Position numbers and translations under genes: made by a program. A model generated the notes under the pieces. It searched no databases. It worked only from the letters and a program-made list of their open reading frames with translations, and was not told the DNA's origin. Source: CALXVA01 sp944393025 (lineage in GTDB: Bacteria; Bacillota; Clostridia; TANB77; CAG-508). Taken from it: a stretch of 64,000 nucleotides of DNA. Location of the stretch: assembly GCA_963931445.1 (NCBI GenBank), contig OZ007016.1, forward strand, positions 1,178,001 to 1,242,000, given 5' to 3'. Position 1 is the stretch's first letter; every line of letters begins with the position of its first letter. Positions 18,367 through 27,189 of the stretch are shown here, piece after piece.

Positions 18367-20565
18367 TTATTTTTTTCTTTTAACTTCATATACACTGTCT
18401 ATTTTTCTTACTGCTTTTAAAACCTTATTCAGTTGTTCTATATTTTCAACTTCAATAGTTAATTCTATTAATGCTATTTTTTCTTTATTTGTTTTTGATG
18501 TAACAGCCATTATATTACATTTATTATCTCCTAATACTTTGACTATATCTGCTAAAAGTCCTAATCTATCATTTGAATATATTTCTATATCTGCACTATA
18601 TGTAGTTTTCTTATTATCACTCCAATAAACATCTATAATTCTATTATCTTCAGATAATAATCTTTTTGTGTTCACACAATCTGTTCTATGTACAGATACA
18701 CCTCTCCCTCTTGTTATATATCCTATTATTTCATCTCCTGGAACAGGATTACAGCATTTAGATAATTTTACTAAACAATTATCAATACCTTTAACAATAA
18801 TACCGTTTTGAGAAGGTTTTACTTTATTGGTCTTTTCTTTAGACAATTCTTCTAATTTTTTTTCTATCTCATCTGTTTTATTTACTTTTCTGTATTCTTC
18901 TAACATTCTTGCAATTATTTTTCCTTGTGATATTGAGCCAAATCCAACACTTGCATACATGTCTTCTATTGTTCCATATTTATATCTATTTAAAGCTGCT
19001 CCAATAAATTCTGGTTTAAATAATTCTTCATGTTTTATACCTATTTTCTTTAATTCTTTTTCTATTAGTTCTTTTCCTTTTTCAATATTTTCTGTTCTTT
19101 GATTTTTCTTAAACCATGATAATATTTTATTTCTTGCACCAGAACTTTTTACAAATTTAAGCCAATCTCTACTTGGACCTTTAGATTGATCAGATGTTAA
19201 TATTTCAACTATATCTCCACTTTTTAGTGGTGTTATAATAGGCATCATTTTGCTATTTATTTTACATCCTACCATTTTATGACCAATCTGCTCATGAATT
19301 TGATAAGCAAAATCTATTGGTGTAGCACCTTTTGGTAATACTTTTATTGCACCTTTTGGAGTAAATATATATACTTCATCTTCGAATAATTCTTTTTTTA
19401 ATGTTTGCATAAATTCTTCTGGATCTTGCATTTCACTCTGCCATTCTAATGTTTCTCTTACCCAAGCAAGTTTATCTTCTTCTACTTTTACATTTGCTTT
19501 TTTTCCACTAAAAAAGCTAGATTCTTTATATGCCCAATGTGCCGCAATACCATATTCTGCTACTTTATGCATGTCCCAAGTACGAATTTGTACTTCAAAA
19601 GGTGTACCTTTTGGTCCTATTAAAGTAGTATGTAATGATTGATACATATTTGGTTTTGGTACTGCTATATAATCTTTAAATCTTCCAGGCATTGGATTAT
19701 ATAAATCATGTACTATTCCTAATGCAGTATAACAATCTTTTACTGAATTCACAATAATTCTTAAGGCAAATAAGTCATATATCTGATCTAAAGTAGAATT
19801 ATCTCTTTTCATTTTTCTATAAATACTATAAAGATGTTTTGCTCTTCCTGTTACTTCTGCATCAATCTTTTGTTTCTTTAATTCAGTTTTTATTTGTTCC
19901 ATTATAAGGTCTATAAATTTTAGTCTTTCTTCTCTTTTTTTATCTATACCTTCAACAATTTCTCTAAAATCTTCAGGATATAAATATTTAAATGATAAAT
20001 CCTCTAATTCCCATTTTAAAGAATATACACCAAGCCTATTTGCAAGTGGTGCATATAGTTCCATAGTTTCTTTTGCATTTGCTATTTGTCTATCTCTTGA
20101 TAAATATTTCAAGGTTCTCATATTATGAAGTCTATCAGCAAGTTTTATTAAAATTACCCTTATATCTTTTCCCATTGCAAGAAACATTTTTCTATAATTT
20201 TCTACTTGTTGTTCTTCTATACTTGCATATTGCAATTTACTAAGTTTAGTAACACCATCTACCATATATGCTACTTCTGGATTAAACTCTCTTTCTAAGT
20301 CAGTATAAGTAGTATCTGTATCTTCTAAAACATCATGTAAAAGTGCTGCACAAATAGTATTGTCATCCATTCCAAGTGTAGCAAGTGTATATGCTACTTG
20401 TATAGGATGAATTATATATGGTTCACCTGATTTTCTTAATTGATCACCATGTTTTGATTTGGCATATTCATATGCTTTTTGTATTATTTTTGTATCTCTT
20501 CTTCCTTTTTGTTTTTTTACAATTGATATTACATCTTCTATCTCTACTTTCTTATATTCTGACAT
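18367..20565 (-). CDS. rel: Bifunctional (p)ppGpp synthetase/hydrolase Rel
   Basis: Makes and degrades the stringent-response alarmone. The 732-residue protein has the full long-RSH order: HD hydrolase domain with HPIQVAYTLA and ALLHDVLEDT (about residues 45-200), synthetase domain with YIAVPKPNMYQSLHTT and FEVQIRTWDMH (about 235-345), TGS domain (about 390-450), Zn-finger/helical region with KCCNPVPGDEI, and C-terminal ACT domain. Both active sites look intact. ATG 20565 lies 9 nt after GGAGG; the in-frame TTG at 20571 is too close to it. It sits between recJ and hisS. Confidence 0.96.
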   Translation of the reverse strand: MSEYKKVEIEDVISIVKKQKGRRDTKIIQKAYEYAKSKHGDQLRKSGEPYIIHPIQVAYTLATLGMDDNTICAALLHDVLEDTDTTYTDLEREFNPEVAYMVDGVTKLSKLQYASIEEQQVENYRKMFLAMGKDIRVILIKLADRLHNMRTLKYLSRDRQIANAKETMELYAPLANRLGVYSLKWELEDLSFKYLYPEDFREIVEGIDKKREERLKFIDLIMEQIKTELKKQKIDAEVTGRAKHLYSIYRKMKRDNSTLDQIYDLFALRIIVNSVKDCYTALGIVHDLYNPMPGRFKDYIAVPKPNMYQSLHTTLIGPKGTPFEVQIRTWDMHKVAEYGIAAHWAYKESSFFSGKKANVKVEEDKLAWVRETLEWQSEMQDPEEFMQTLKKELFEDEVYIFTPKGAIKVLPKGATPIDFAYQIHEQIGHKMVGCKINSKMMPIITPLKSGDIVEILTSDQSKGPSRDWLKFVKSSGARNKILSWFKKNQRTENIEKGKELIEKELKKIGIKHEELFKPEFIGAALNRYKYGTIEDMYASVGFGSISQGKIIARMLEEYRKVNKTDEIEKKLEELSKEKTNKVKPSQNGIIVKGIDNCLVKLSKCCNPVPGDEIIGYITRGRGVSVHRTDCVNTKRLLSEDNRIIDVYWSDNKKTTYSADIEIYSNDRLGLLADIVKVLGDNKCNIMAVTSKTNKEKIALIELTIEVENIEQLNKVLKAVRKIDSVYEVKRKK

Positions 20566-20582
20566 CCCCAACTTCCTCCATT

Positions 20583-22265
20583 CTAGTATGACTTTCTTAT
20601 ATCTTTAATTACTATTTGTACACTATCATTTCCATTAAAAGAATTTATGTCTAAACTTCCTACAATATCTATTTTATCATCTAAACAATATTTTTCTGCT
20701 AATTCTCCTATATTAAATCCTATTGCATCTATCATATAATTATCTTCTTTTAGCGTTAATTTTAAATGTTTTCCTTCTGATAATGATCTTATAGAATTTA
20801 TTTTTAGATTTTTAAATAAAAACAATGGTACTGTATTTCCCTCTCCAAAAGGTTCAAGAATCTTTAATTCTCTAACTTTTTCTAAACTTATTTCTTTTAA
20901 AGATAATTCACTATCTATGTTTATTATTGGTACAATATCAGTAATATTACATTTACTTGCATATTTTTCTAGTTCAGTCTTAAACTCTTCAAATTTTTCT
21001 TTTTTAATCGTAACTCCTACTGCCATTGAATGTCCACCGAATTTTTCTAAGTTCTTTCCACATTTCATTAATGCTTCATGTAAATCAAACCCTGGTATAC
21101 TTCTTCCTGAACCTTTTCCAATATCTTCATCAAAACAAATTAATATTGTAGGTTTAAAATACATTTCTGTTACTTTTGAAGCAACAATTCCTATAATTCC
21201 ATGATGCCATCCATTTTCTCCAATTACAATACATGTATTTTCTTTTTCTTTATTTTCTACTATTTGTGTTACTTCATTAAAAATTTTTTTCTCTATTTCT
21301 TGTCTTTTTATATTATATTCATTAAGTTTAGTTGCAAGTTTTCTTGCTAATTCATAATCTTTTGTCAAAAATAAATCTAGTGCTAATTTTTCATTTCCCA
21401 TTCTTCCACATGCATTTATTCTAGGAGCTACTCCAAATGAAACTGCAACTGAATCTATTTGTTTAAATCCAGCTATATTTAGTAATGACTTTAATCCTAT
21501 ATTTTTAGTTTGAGATACTAACTTTAATCCTAATTTTGCTATAACTCTATTTTCATTAATCAAAGGAACTATATCTGATATTGTACCTATGCAAACTATA
21601 TCTAAATATTTTAAATATTCTTTTTCATCTAAATTAAGTTTAATTGATATTGCTTGTATTAATTTAAATACCACACCTACACCAGCTAATTGATTAAAAG
21701 GATATTTACTATCTTTTCTTTTGGCATCTACTACAGCAAGAGCTTTTGGTAAAATATCAGCTGGTTCATGGTGGTCTGTTATTATAACTTCAATTCCTAA
21801 TGAATTTGCATATTCAACTTCATCTATTCCAGATATTCCACAATCAACTGTTATTATTAATTTATAATTTTCTTCATAAATCTTTTTAATTGCCTCATTA
21901 TTTAATCCATAACCTTCATCTAATCTATTTGGAATATATGAAAATACATCTAATCCTCTTTCTTCTAAAAAGCTTTTTAATACTGTAATACTAGTAATTC
22001 CATCTGCATCATAATCTCCATATATCATTATTTTTTCTTTATTAGTAATAGCTTTTATAATTCTATTAACTGCTATTTCCATATCTGGCATTAAAAATGG
22101 ATTATGAAAGTCTTTTCTAGTTGGATTGATAAATATATTTAATTCTTCTTTACTAATATTTTCATTAACTAAAACTTTAGCTACTATTTCATTTATATTA
22201 CAAAGTTTTACTAATTCATTTACTTTATTTTCATCTGGTTTATAACATTCCCATTTCTTATTCAT
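20583..22265 (-). CDS. recJ: Single-stranded-DNA-specific exonuclease RecJ
   Basis: 5'-3' single-strand exonuclease of recombination and mismatch repair. The 560-residue protein has the DHH-family motifs IYGDYDADGITS near residue 75, VDCGISG, TDHHEP near 158, and the DHHA1 motif FGGHSMAVG near 400, followed by the RecJ OB domain. ATG 22265 follows AAGGAG with a 6-nt spacer; the frame to 22289 adds residues without a ribosome site. It precedes rel by 17 bp, giving a recJ-rel-hisS operon. apt, often found between recJ and rel, is missing. Confidence 0.95.
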   Translation of the reverse strand: MNKKWECYKPDENKVNELVKLCNINEIVAKVLVNENISKEELNIFINPTRKDFHNPFLMPDMEIAVNRIIKAITNKEKIMIYGDYDADGITSITVLKSFLEERGLDVFSYIPNRLDEGYGLNNEAIKKIYEENYKLIITVDCGISGIDEVEYANSLGIEVIITDHHEPADILPKALAVVDAKRKDSKYPFNQLAGVGVVFKLIQAISIKLNLDEKEYLKYLDIVCIGTISDIVPLINENRVIAKLGLKLVSQTKNIGLKSLLNIAGFKQIDSVAVSFGVAPRINACGRMGNEKLALDLFLTKDYELARKLATKLNEYNIKRQEIEKKIFNEVTQIVENKEKENTCIVIGENGWHHGIIGIVASKVTEMYFKPTILICFDEDIGKGSGRSIPGFDLHEALMKCGKNLEKFGGHSMAVGVTIKKEKFEEFKTELEKYASKCNITDIVPIINIDSELSLKEISLEKVRELKILEPFGEGNTVPLFLFKNLKINSIRSLSEGKHLKLTLKEDNYMIDAIGFNIGELAEKYCLDDKIDIVGSLDINSFNGNDSVQIVIKDIRKSY

Positions 22266-22374
22266 CAATTTCTCCTTAAAAATATACAATATACTATTTA
22301 TTTTACTACAAATTTGATTATTTTAAAAGAGAAAATTATAAAAAATACTATTTATATTTTTTCCTATATAACAA

Positions 22375-22411
22375 AAAAATCCAGGCATATATTAAAATAT
22401 ATCTGGATTTT
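22375..22411 (-). terminator. Terminator after the HEXXH membrane protein gene
   Basis: A stem of AAAATCCAG with CTGGATTTT plus an inner AT-rich stem, followed on the minus strand by a run of seven T, about 33 bp after the stop codon at 22444. Confidence 0.75.
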
Positions 22412-22443
22412 AAATATGCTATATTAATTCAAAATAAATTTCT

Positions 22444-23145
22444 CTAAACAATTATTCCTAAAACACATAAAATTATAACCTTTATTAAAAATATAATTAA
22501 TAAATAAAAATTAGTAAGTGGTATTCCTATTCTATTTAGGATATCAAAATTTTTTATTAGTAAATCTATATCATTTTTTGATATATCTGTGTTTTTTTCT
22601 TGATATTTATTTATGTATTCTTTTGCTAGATAAAAAGCTTTGCTCATCGCCTCATTTTCAAGATATGCTTTTATTACATAACTTATAATTCCTATACCTA
22701 TAAATATCTGTGTGTATATATAATTATTTCCTATATTTAGTAATATCAAAATTGTAAATATTATAAAGGTTATAATTGATATATTTGAAAATATAAAATT
22801 AGATAATAAAATTTTTCTATTTTGTATTGAATGTAAACACTCATGTGCTATTGTTTGAATCCTTGTGAAAGTATCATTTATATTTGCAATTATTATTTTA
22901 TTTGTTATAGCTATATATAAACTTGTTTTTGAATCTTTCACTTCTTCTATTTTTACATTTTTATTGTTCAATTTTTCTAATATTTCCATACATATTTCTT
23001 TATTACTCGGAAATTTATTTGCTATATCATTTAATTTTTTATCATAACCAATTTTCTTTATTTTTTTCATATCATTTATATGTATATTTAGCCCTAGTTT
23101 TAAAAGTATAATTGATATAATAATTATTATTACTATATATTCCAT
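22444..23145 (-). CDS. Membrane protein with HEXXH metallopeptidase motif
   Basis: A 233-residue protein with an N-terminal membrane segment (residues 3-20), a cytoplasmic or external loop, the zinc motif HECLH in TIAHECLHSIQNR near residue 93, and three further membrane segments (about 105-125, 130-155 and 205-232). HEXXH next to membrane helices recalls YugP-type and M48-type peptidases, but the overall similarity is weak and a third zinc ligand is not obvious (a Glu near residue 163 is possible). Function unknown. It stands alone, between the recJ operon and the ylbF-like gene, with its own terminator. Confidence 0.65.
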   Translation of the reverse strand: MEYIVIIIIISIILLKLGLNIHINDMKKIKKIGYDKKLNDIANKFPSNKEICMEILEKLNNKNVKIEEVKDSKTSLYIAITNKIIIANINDTFTRIQTIAHECLHSIQNRKILLSNFIFSNISIITFIIFTILILLNIGNNYIYTQIFIGIGIISYVIKAYLENEAMSKAFYLAKEYINKYQEKNTDISKNDIDLLIKNFDILNRIGIPLTNFYLLIIFLIKVIILCVLGIIV

Positions 23146-23184
23146 TTAATTTTCCCCTTATTTTTTATTTCATTTTACATTAAA

Positions 23185-23220
23185 AGCTTTTGGTATACTA
23201 AAATAAGTATATCAAAAGCT
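23185..23220 (-). terminator. Terminator of the YlbF-family gene
   Basis: A 15-bp stem with one mismatch (AGCTTTTGGTATACT with AGTATATCAAAAGCT), ending in TTTT on the minus strand, 44 bp after the stop. Confidence 0.75.
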
Positions 23221-23263
23221 AAATAACAATTATATTCATATATTTAAAAAATCGCAACCATTT

Positions 23264-23596
23264 TTAAATTACATCTCTTATTGCTTCTGCAATAATTTTG
23301 TTTACATCTGCTATCATTACATTAAACTTAATTTCTAAATCAAAGAATTTTTTTATCTTCTCATCTTGAACTAAAAGCATATACATTTCTTCTAGTTTTT
23401 TAGTTTTTTCTTCATCCTTTTTTTCTCCTGTATACTGCATTAATTGTACTTCATATCTAAGTTGTTCAAATTCTTCAATCTTTTTCTTTGAGTCTAAATT
23501 TGACATAACTTCACTCTTAACTTTTTTATATTCTTTATATTCTTCTGACTCTTGAATTTCTTTTGCCAATCTATTGGCTGTATCATATACATTCAT
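23264..23596 (-). CDS. YlbF/YmcA family protein
   Basis: A 110-residue, almost entirely helical protein of the YlbF/YmcA (DUF964, Com_YlbF) family. Family members YlbF, YmcA and YaaT form the Ric complex that supports mRNA processing by RNase Y and influences competence and sporulation in Bacillus subtilis. The pattern of two long amphipathic helices with YDTANRLAKEIQES at the start and FFDLEIKFNVMI near residue 84 fits. ATG 23596 follows AGAGG. It is 30 bp downstream of a glycosyltransferase gene and probably shares its transcript. Confidence 0.8.
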   Translation of the reverse strand: MNVYDTANRLAKEIQESEEYKEYKKVKSEVMSNLDSKKKIEEFEQLRYEVQLMQYTGEKKDEEKTKKLEEMYMLLVQDEKIKKFFDLEIKFNVMIADVNKIIAEAIRDVI

Positions 23597-23626
23597 AATT
23601 TACCTCTTTTATTTTCATTAATATTT

Positions 23627-24919
23627 TTATGCATATGCATGTCTCTTTTTAAAGCTTAATAAATTTGTAATTTCTTTTTCATTATTTTTTGCTTTATTAG
23701 TTCTTTTAGCTTTTTCTTGTGCTATTTGTTCTGCCTGTCTTTCTGCCATTGTTTTACAAATTGCTTTTTCATATATATAATGTGTTTCTTGTGCTATTTT
23801 ATTCCAATTAAATTCTTCTTTTACTTTTGCTCTTGCATTTTTAGATATATTACTAGAAAGTTGCGCATCATATAGAAGATTTAGTACAGAATCTGCTATT
23901 GAATTAGGATTTCCTGCATAGCTTTTCATCCCATCTACTCTATGCTCTACTATTTCATTTAATCCTCCTATATCAGATACAACTGTTGGAACCCCAGCTA
24001 ACATTGCTTCTAATGCTACTATTCCAAATGGTTCATATGTACTTGGAAATACTGCTACATCTGCGCATTTATACATTTTTTGTACTTGTTTAGCATTTAA
24101 GTAACCTGTAAAATATACTTTATTTGAAAGTCCCATATTTTGTGCTTGTAATTTTAATTCATCTAACATTCCACCTTTACCTGCAATTATTAATTTAGCA
24201 TCATTATAATTAGCAAGTATTTTAGGCATAGCTGAAATTAAATTTTGTACACCCTTTTCATAAACTAATCTACCTATATATAATATTATTTTCTCATTAT
24301 CCATTGCATACTGTCTTCTAAAATCATAATCTCTATCTATACCAGTAAAATTATTTAAATTAATACCGTTTGGAACAACATTAATTTTATCAAATGGAAG
24401 TCCAAACAAGCCTTGCACATGTCCTTTCATATAATTGCTATTAACAATTACTTCTGTTGATTCATATGTTAAAAGCCATTCTGTATCATTTATATATCTT
24501 TGAGTATCATCATGTATTCCTGAATTTCTTCCTGATTCTGTTGCATGAATAGTAGAAACTACTGGTATATTAAATGAATTTTTTAAAGTTTTTGCTGCAT
24601 TTGCTACTAACCAATCATGTGCATGAATAACATCAAATTTTCCATTTTTATTTATAATTTCTGTTGCTTTTGCTATTAAATTAAAATTAAGTTGCATAAT
24701 CCAATCTATAAAATTATTTGGTTGAATCATGTAATTATCTACTCTATATACTTCAACACTTTTATCATTTTCATAATATGGAGTATCTCCATCTTTATAT
24801 GTTACTACTGTAACTTCATGTCCATCTTTTATTAATCTTTTAGATAAGTCATGCACTACTCTTGCAATTCCACCTACAATTCTTGGTGGATATTCCCATG
24901 TGAGCATTAAAATTTTCAT
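23627..24919 (-). CDS. Glycosyltransferase family 4 (glycogen-synthase-like)
   Basis: A 430-residue GT-B fold enzyme. The N-terminal domain begins MKILMLTWEYPPRIVGGIAR, the glycine-rich pattern typical of GT4/GT5 enzymes, and includes VIHAHDWLVANAA near residue 95. The C-terminal nucleotide-sugar-binding domain shows YIGRLVYEKGVQNLI near 213 and PSTYEPFGIVALEAMLAG near 295, with the two glutamates of the EX7E motif. Donor and acceptor cannot be read from sequence; alpha-glucan synthesis is one option. The last 30 residues are a Lys/Asn-rich tail. ATG 24919 follows AAAGGGG. Confidence 0.85.
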   Translation of the reverse strand: MKILMLTWEYPPRIVGGIARVVHDLSKRLIKDGHEVTVVTYKDGDTPYYENDKSVEVYRVDNYMIQPNNFIDWIMQLNFNLIAKATEIINKNGKFDVIHAHDWLVANAAKTLKNSFNIPVVSTIHATESGRNSGIHDDTQRYINDTEWLLTYESTEVIVNSNYMKGHVQGLFGLPFDKINVVPNGINLNNFTGIDRDYDFRRQYAMDNEKIILYIGRLVYEKGVQNLISAMPKILANYNDAKLIIAGKGGMLDELKLQAQNMGLSNKVYFTGYLNAKQVQKMYKCADVAVFPSTYEPFGIVALEAMLAGVPTVVSDIGGLNEIVEHRVDGMKSYAGNPNSIADSVLNLLYDAQLSSNISKNARAKVKEEFNWNKIAQETHYIYEKAICKTMAERQAEQIAQEKAKRTNKAKNNEKEITNLLSFKKRHAYA

Positions 24920-25049
24920 TGGTAATAGCCCCTTTCATTTTTTCTTTTGAATATATTTATTAAATCAAATATATTGTATACAAAAAAATACTAAAAGTAA
25001 ACATTTTTAGATAAAATTTTTAAGTTTTTTATTATATAGCAAAATCTGT

Positions 25050-25066
25050 CGATTTTTCCTATACAA
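25050..25066 (+). repeat. 17-bp repeat CGATTTTTyCTATACAA, copy 1
   Basis: CGATTTTTCCTATACAA. An inverted copy lies at 25567-25583 and a further direct copy (without the CGA) at 25617-25630. Copies 1 and 2 bracket the DUF1737 gene in opposite orientation. Confidence 0.6.
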
Positions 25067-25070
25067 TTAA

Positions 25071-25098
25071 AAAACTCTCTTGTCAGGTAGAGAGTTTT
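25071..25098 (-). terminator. Terminator of the DUF1737 gene
   Basis: A perfect 10-bp stem (AAAACTCTCT with AGAGAGTTTT) followed by TTTTTT on the minus strand, starting six bases after the stop codon. Confidence 0.85.
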
Positions 25099-25103
25099 CG
25101 TTT

Positions 25104-25289
25104 TTATTCTTCATATTTTACCATTGCTTGATATATTGTACTGTACATTCCATTTCTTGCCCAATCTTCGTAATAGGGAAATGGATTTCCATAAGGCTGA
25201 TATCCATTTTGGATATATTCTTTAATTTTTTCCTCAAAATTATAACTGCCTCCCTCAAGAAGTTTATAGTCTATAATCTTCTTAGCCAT
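25104..25289 (-). CDS. DUF1737 domain protein
   Basis: A 61-residue protein matching DUF1737: an N-terminal YKLLEGGS, a helix with FEEKIKEYIQNGYQPYGNPF, and a C-terminal YQAMVKY. In this family a short strand-helix-strand unit of unknown function occurs alone or attached to other domains. ATG 25289 has a strong AAAGGAGG site; the frame to 25328 has none. G+C is higher than in flanking genes, and the gene has its own terminator and flanking inverted 17-bp repeats, consistent with a small transferred cassette. Confidence 0.75.
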   Translation of the reverse strand: MAKKIIDYKLLEGGSYNFEEKIKEYIQNGYQPYGNPFPYYEDWARNGMYSTIYQAMVKYEE

Positions 25290-25505
25290 TAAAGTTCCTC
25301 CTTTGAGTAATGTTGCCTGACTCAACATTTTATATATGTATTATACTAAATCTATATTATTAAGTCAAGTTTTATGTAAATTTCTAATATATCTTAGATT
25401 TTGAAACTTTCAACTAATAATCTTAATATTCATTATTTATTAAGAACTAAATTTCTAGCTTATAATTTGTTATAATATAAATTATATTACATAATTAAGA
25501 AAAGT

Positions 25506-25540
25506 GGCTTCGCCACATGAGCGTTTTGCTTCGCAAATAT
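25506..25540. repeat. Two short GC-rich hairpins in AT-rich DNA
   Basis: GTGGCTTCGCCAC (25507-25519) and TTTTGCTTCGCAAA are both perfect hairpins with a TTC loop, joined by ATGAGCG. The order hairpin, GAGCG, TTTT, CGC, GC-rich tail resembles the interior of the inverted-repeat element at 49397-49631. They may be remains of one repeat family. Confidence 0.45.
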
Positions 25541-25566
25541 GCACTGCCCAAGGAAACTTAACCTTG

Positions 25567-25583
25567 TTGTATAGAAAAAATCG
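25567..25583 (-). repeat. 17-bp repeat CGATTTTTyCTATACAA, copy 2 (inverted)
   Basis: TTGTATAGAAAAAATCG, the inverse of the copy at 25050-25066 with one difference. With the next copy (25617-25630) it also forms a local inverted repeat around an AT-rich loop. Confidence 0.6.
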
Positions 25584-25616
25584 TTAAAGATACTTAAATA
25601 TCAAGAAAAAAGTTAA

Positions 25617-25630
25617 TTTTTCCTATACAA
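25617..25630 (+). repeat. TTTTTCCTATACAA repeat, copy 3
   Basis: Identical to the last 14 bases of the copy at 25053-25066. Faces copy 2, so 25567-25630 can fold on itself. Confidence 0.55.
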
Positions 25631-25641
25631 TAAAAATAGTT

Positions 25642-25733
25642 CTCTAGTTCTTTCACAAGTCCTGCCCTCCATATGAGTTATGACCAATGTCACAAAACTC
25701 CAGTACTCTGCAGGCTGATTTACTAGTTTGACA
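25642..25733. ncRNA. Candidate structured RNA with four nested stems
   Basis: The DNA can form four nested pairings: CTAGT with ACTAG, CCTGC with GCAGG, GAGTT with AACTC, and an inner TGAC with GTCA around CAAT. They are separated by roughly symmetrical internal loops of 7 to 12 nt. Such nesting over 90 bases is not expected by chance in AT-rich intergenic DNA and local G+C is raised. No known riboswitch, SRP RNA, 5S or 6S signature was recognised. The strand is uncertain. Adjacent to tmRNA. Confidence 0.4.
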
Positions 25734-25762
25734 CCTATCGAAAGAAATTTTTTTGTAAAAGA

Positions 25763-25800
25763 AAAAAATCAACCAGATTTTATTTTCTAATTGATTTTTT
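25763..25800 (-). terminator. Terminator of tmRNA
   Basis: AAAAAATCAA and TTGATTTTTT form a stem around an 18-nt loop, 39 bp past the tmRNA CCA end, with T-rich sequence after it on the minus strand. Confidence 0.7.
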
Positions 25801-25838
25801 ATTAACTCTGTTTGATGATGTTTGAACAGCTACATCAT

Positions 25839-26200
25839 TGGTGGAGATGAGGAGAGTCGAACTCCTGTCCAATAACCAATCCATATAAACCTCTCCGAGT
25901 GCAGTTTATTAAAAAGTTTCCTTAAAAATAAATTAACAAACAAATTTATTTTTAAGTAGCCATTTATTTACCCTTTATCTTTATGGCAAAAGATAAATTT
26001 GTTTCCTACATATTTTATGCCTTAATCTCTAATCGTAGGTAAATTAAAGTAAGACATGCTGCTAATCTTAAGCAGCAGCGTATGCTAATTCTCTATTATC
26101 AGCGTTTATTTTTATTTTTGCTTTTTTATAGTGGCCAAAGCAACCATCCACTACTCGCTATTTATACTTCATAATTACTGTCGAAACCAAATACATCCCC
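25839..26200 (-). ncRNA. ssrA: Transfer-messenger RNA (tmRNA)
   Basis: Rescues stalled ribosomes together with SmpB. The minus strand begins GGGGATGTATTTGGTTTCGA, the conserved 5' end, and finishes with the tRNA-like GAGTTCGACTCTC and an encoded CCA, 362 nt in all. The tag frame starts at GCA 26121 and ends at TAA (26068-26070), giving AKIKINADNRELAYAAA, with the hydrophobic AAA-type end recognised by ClpXP-like proteases. Pseudoknot-forming repeats lie between the tag and the 3' half. One-piece tmRNA, standard size. Confidence 0.97.
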
Positions 26201-26213
26201 AAGTACATTATTA

Positions 26214-26242
26214 ATTATACTATATTTTATAATAAATATCAA
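26214..26242 (-). promoter_or_regulatory. Promoter of ssrA
   Basis: Minus-strand TTGATA (26237-26242) and TATAAT (26214-26219), spacer 17 bp, ending 14 bp before the mature 5' end, which leaves a short leader for RNase P removal. Confidence 0.75.
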
Positions 26243-26304
26243 TTATAATTAAATTAAATTTTAATTCTCCATTTAAGATTTTTTAATAAATTAACATAAA
26301 AATA

Positions 26305-26334
26305 TTGACTACATACATGTTTTTATGTTATAAA
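26305..26334 (+). promoter_or_regulatory. Promoter of tRNA-Glu
   Basis: Plus-strand TTGACT (26305-26310) and TATAAA (26329-26334), spacer 18 bp (17 if TTATAA is used), 16 bp before the tRNA. Confidence 0.65.
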
Positions 26335-26350
26335 TATATGTATGCTATTT

Positions 26351-26425
26351 GGCCCCTTGGTCAAGCGGTTAAGACGCAGCCCTCTCAAGGCTGAATCATG
26401 GGTTCGATTCCCGTAGGGGTCACCA
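26351..26425 (+). tRNA. tRNA-Glu (anticodon CTC)
   Basis: Full cloverleaf: acceptor GGCCCCT pairing AGGGGTC (one G-U pair), anticodon stem CAGCC/GGCTG with loop CTCTCAA, T-arm GGGTTCGATTCCC, encoded CCA. Anticodon CTC reads GAG. It is the only plus-strand RNA gene here, placed divergently from tmRNA, with its own promoter and terminator. Confidence 0.95.
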
Positions 26426-26440
26426 ACTCCATAAAATATT

Positions 26441-26481
26441 AGAGTATCAAGTGCTTTGTAAATTCACTTGATACTCTTTTT
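26441..26481 (+). terminator. Terminator of tRNA-Glu
   Basis: A perfect 13-bp stem (AGAGTATCAAGTG with CACTTGATACTCT), 11-nt loop, followed by TTTTT on the plus strand. Confidence 0.88.
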
Positions 26482-26603
26482 CTATTCACCAAAGTTAAAT
26501 TCTCTTAGATACTGCATGTTTGTAAAGCAAAATGCTATAAAAAACGAAACTAGTTCTTGTATGATATGTTGTATATTGTTTATTTTATACCTAAATAGCA
26601 TAA

Positions 26604-27077
26604 TTACAATGTTCTATAATTATTTTTATCTGCTCTATCATCTAATTTTCTATCATATTCTTTATTTTGATAAAACCAATCAGTTTTTTTATCAGTTGGA
26701 TGTGCTTTTCTATTTTTATCTAATAATACATCAAATACAGCTGCTATAGCTAATACCAATGCAAAAAATTCAAATAATATACTCATATATAAGTCCATTT
26801 CAAGTGTATTATTGCTAAGTCTAATAATATGATCTACAAATGCTGGTCCATAATACATAAAATGAGCTATTAAATATATTATAGCAGCCAAAAGTCTTCT
26901 TTTAATCATAAAGCATATACAAATAAATGTTACAAATAATAGTATAACCTCCATTGTCATATTAGTTGGAACAAATAGAAATTCATTTCCTACAGAATAT
27001 AATACTGTTCCTACTAATCTAAATCCCCAAAACATAAATGCGAACATTGCTATTAACCAACTTGAAAAATTTTTCAT
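26604..27077 (-). CDS. Four-helix membrane protein of unknown function
   Basis: A 157-residue protein with four predicted membrane segments (about residues 7-27, 41-60, 64-85 and 95-118) and a charged C-terminal tail of about 35 residues rich in Lys, Asp and Arg. I do not recognise a family. ATG 27077 follows AAGGAGG, so it is well translated. It stands alone between tRNA-Glu and the ruvX-DUF1292 cluster. A small integral-membrane protein with a cytoplasmic tail is all that can be said. Confidence 0.6.
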   Translation of the reverse strand: MKNFSSWLIAMFAFMFWGFRLVGTVLYSVGNEFLFVPTNMTMEVILLFVTFICICFMIKRRLLAAIIYLIAHFMYYGPAFVDHIIRLSNNTLEMDLYMSILFEFFALVLAIAAVFDVLLDKNRKAHPTDKKTDWFYQNKEYDRKLDDRADKNNYRTL

Positions 27078-27189
27078 ATGTATATTTCCTCCTTAAATAA
27101 AATATAACTATACTTATATTTTAACATAAATTATTATAATTACAAGTTTTTATGTAGTTAAAAAAACTAATTTTCTTGCATAAATCTAA

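Noticed and set aside
25642..25733. 6S RNA, SRP RNA or a riboswitch
   Set aside because: None of their conserved sequences is present; kept only as an unassigned structured RNA candidate.
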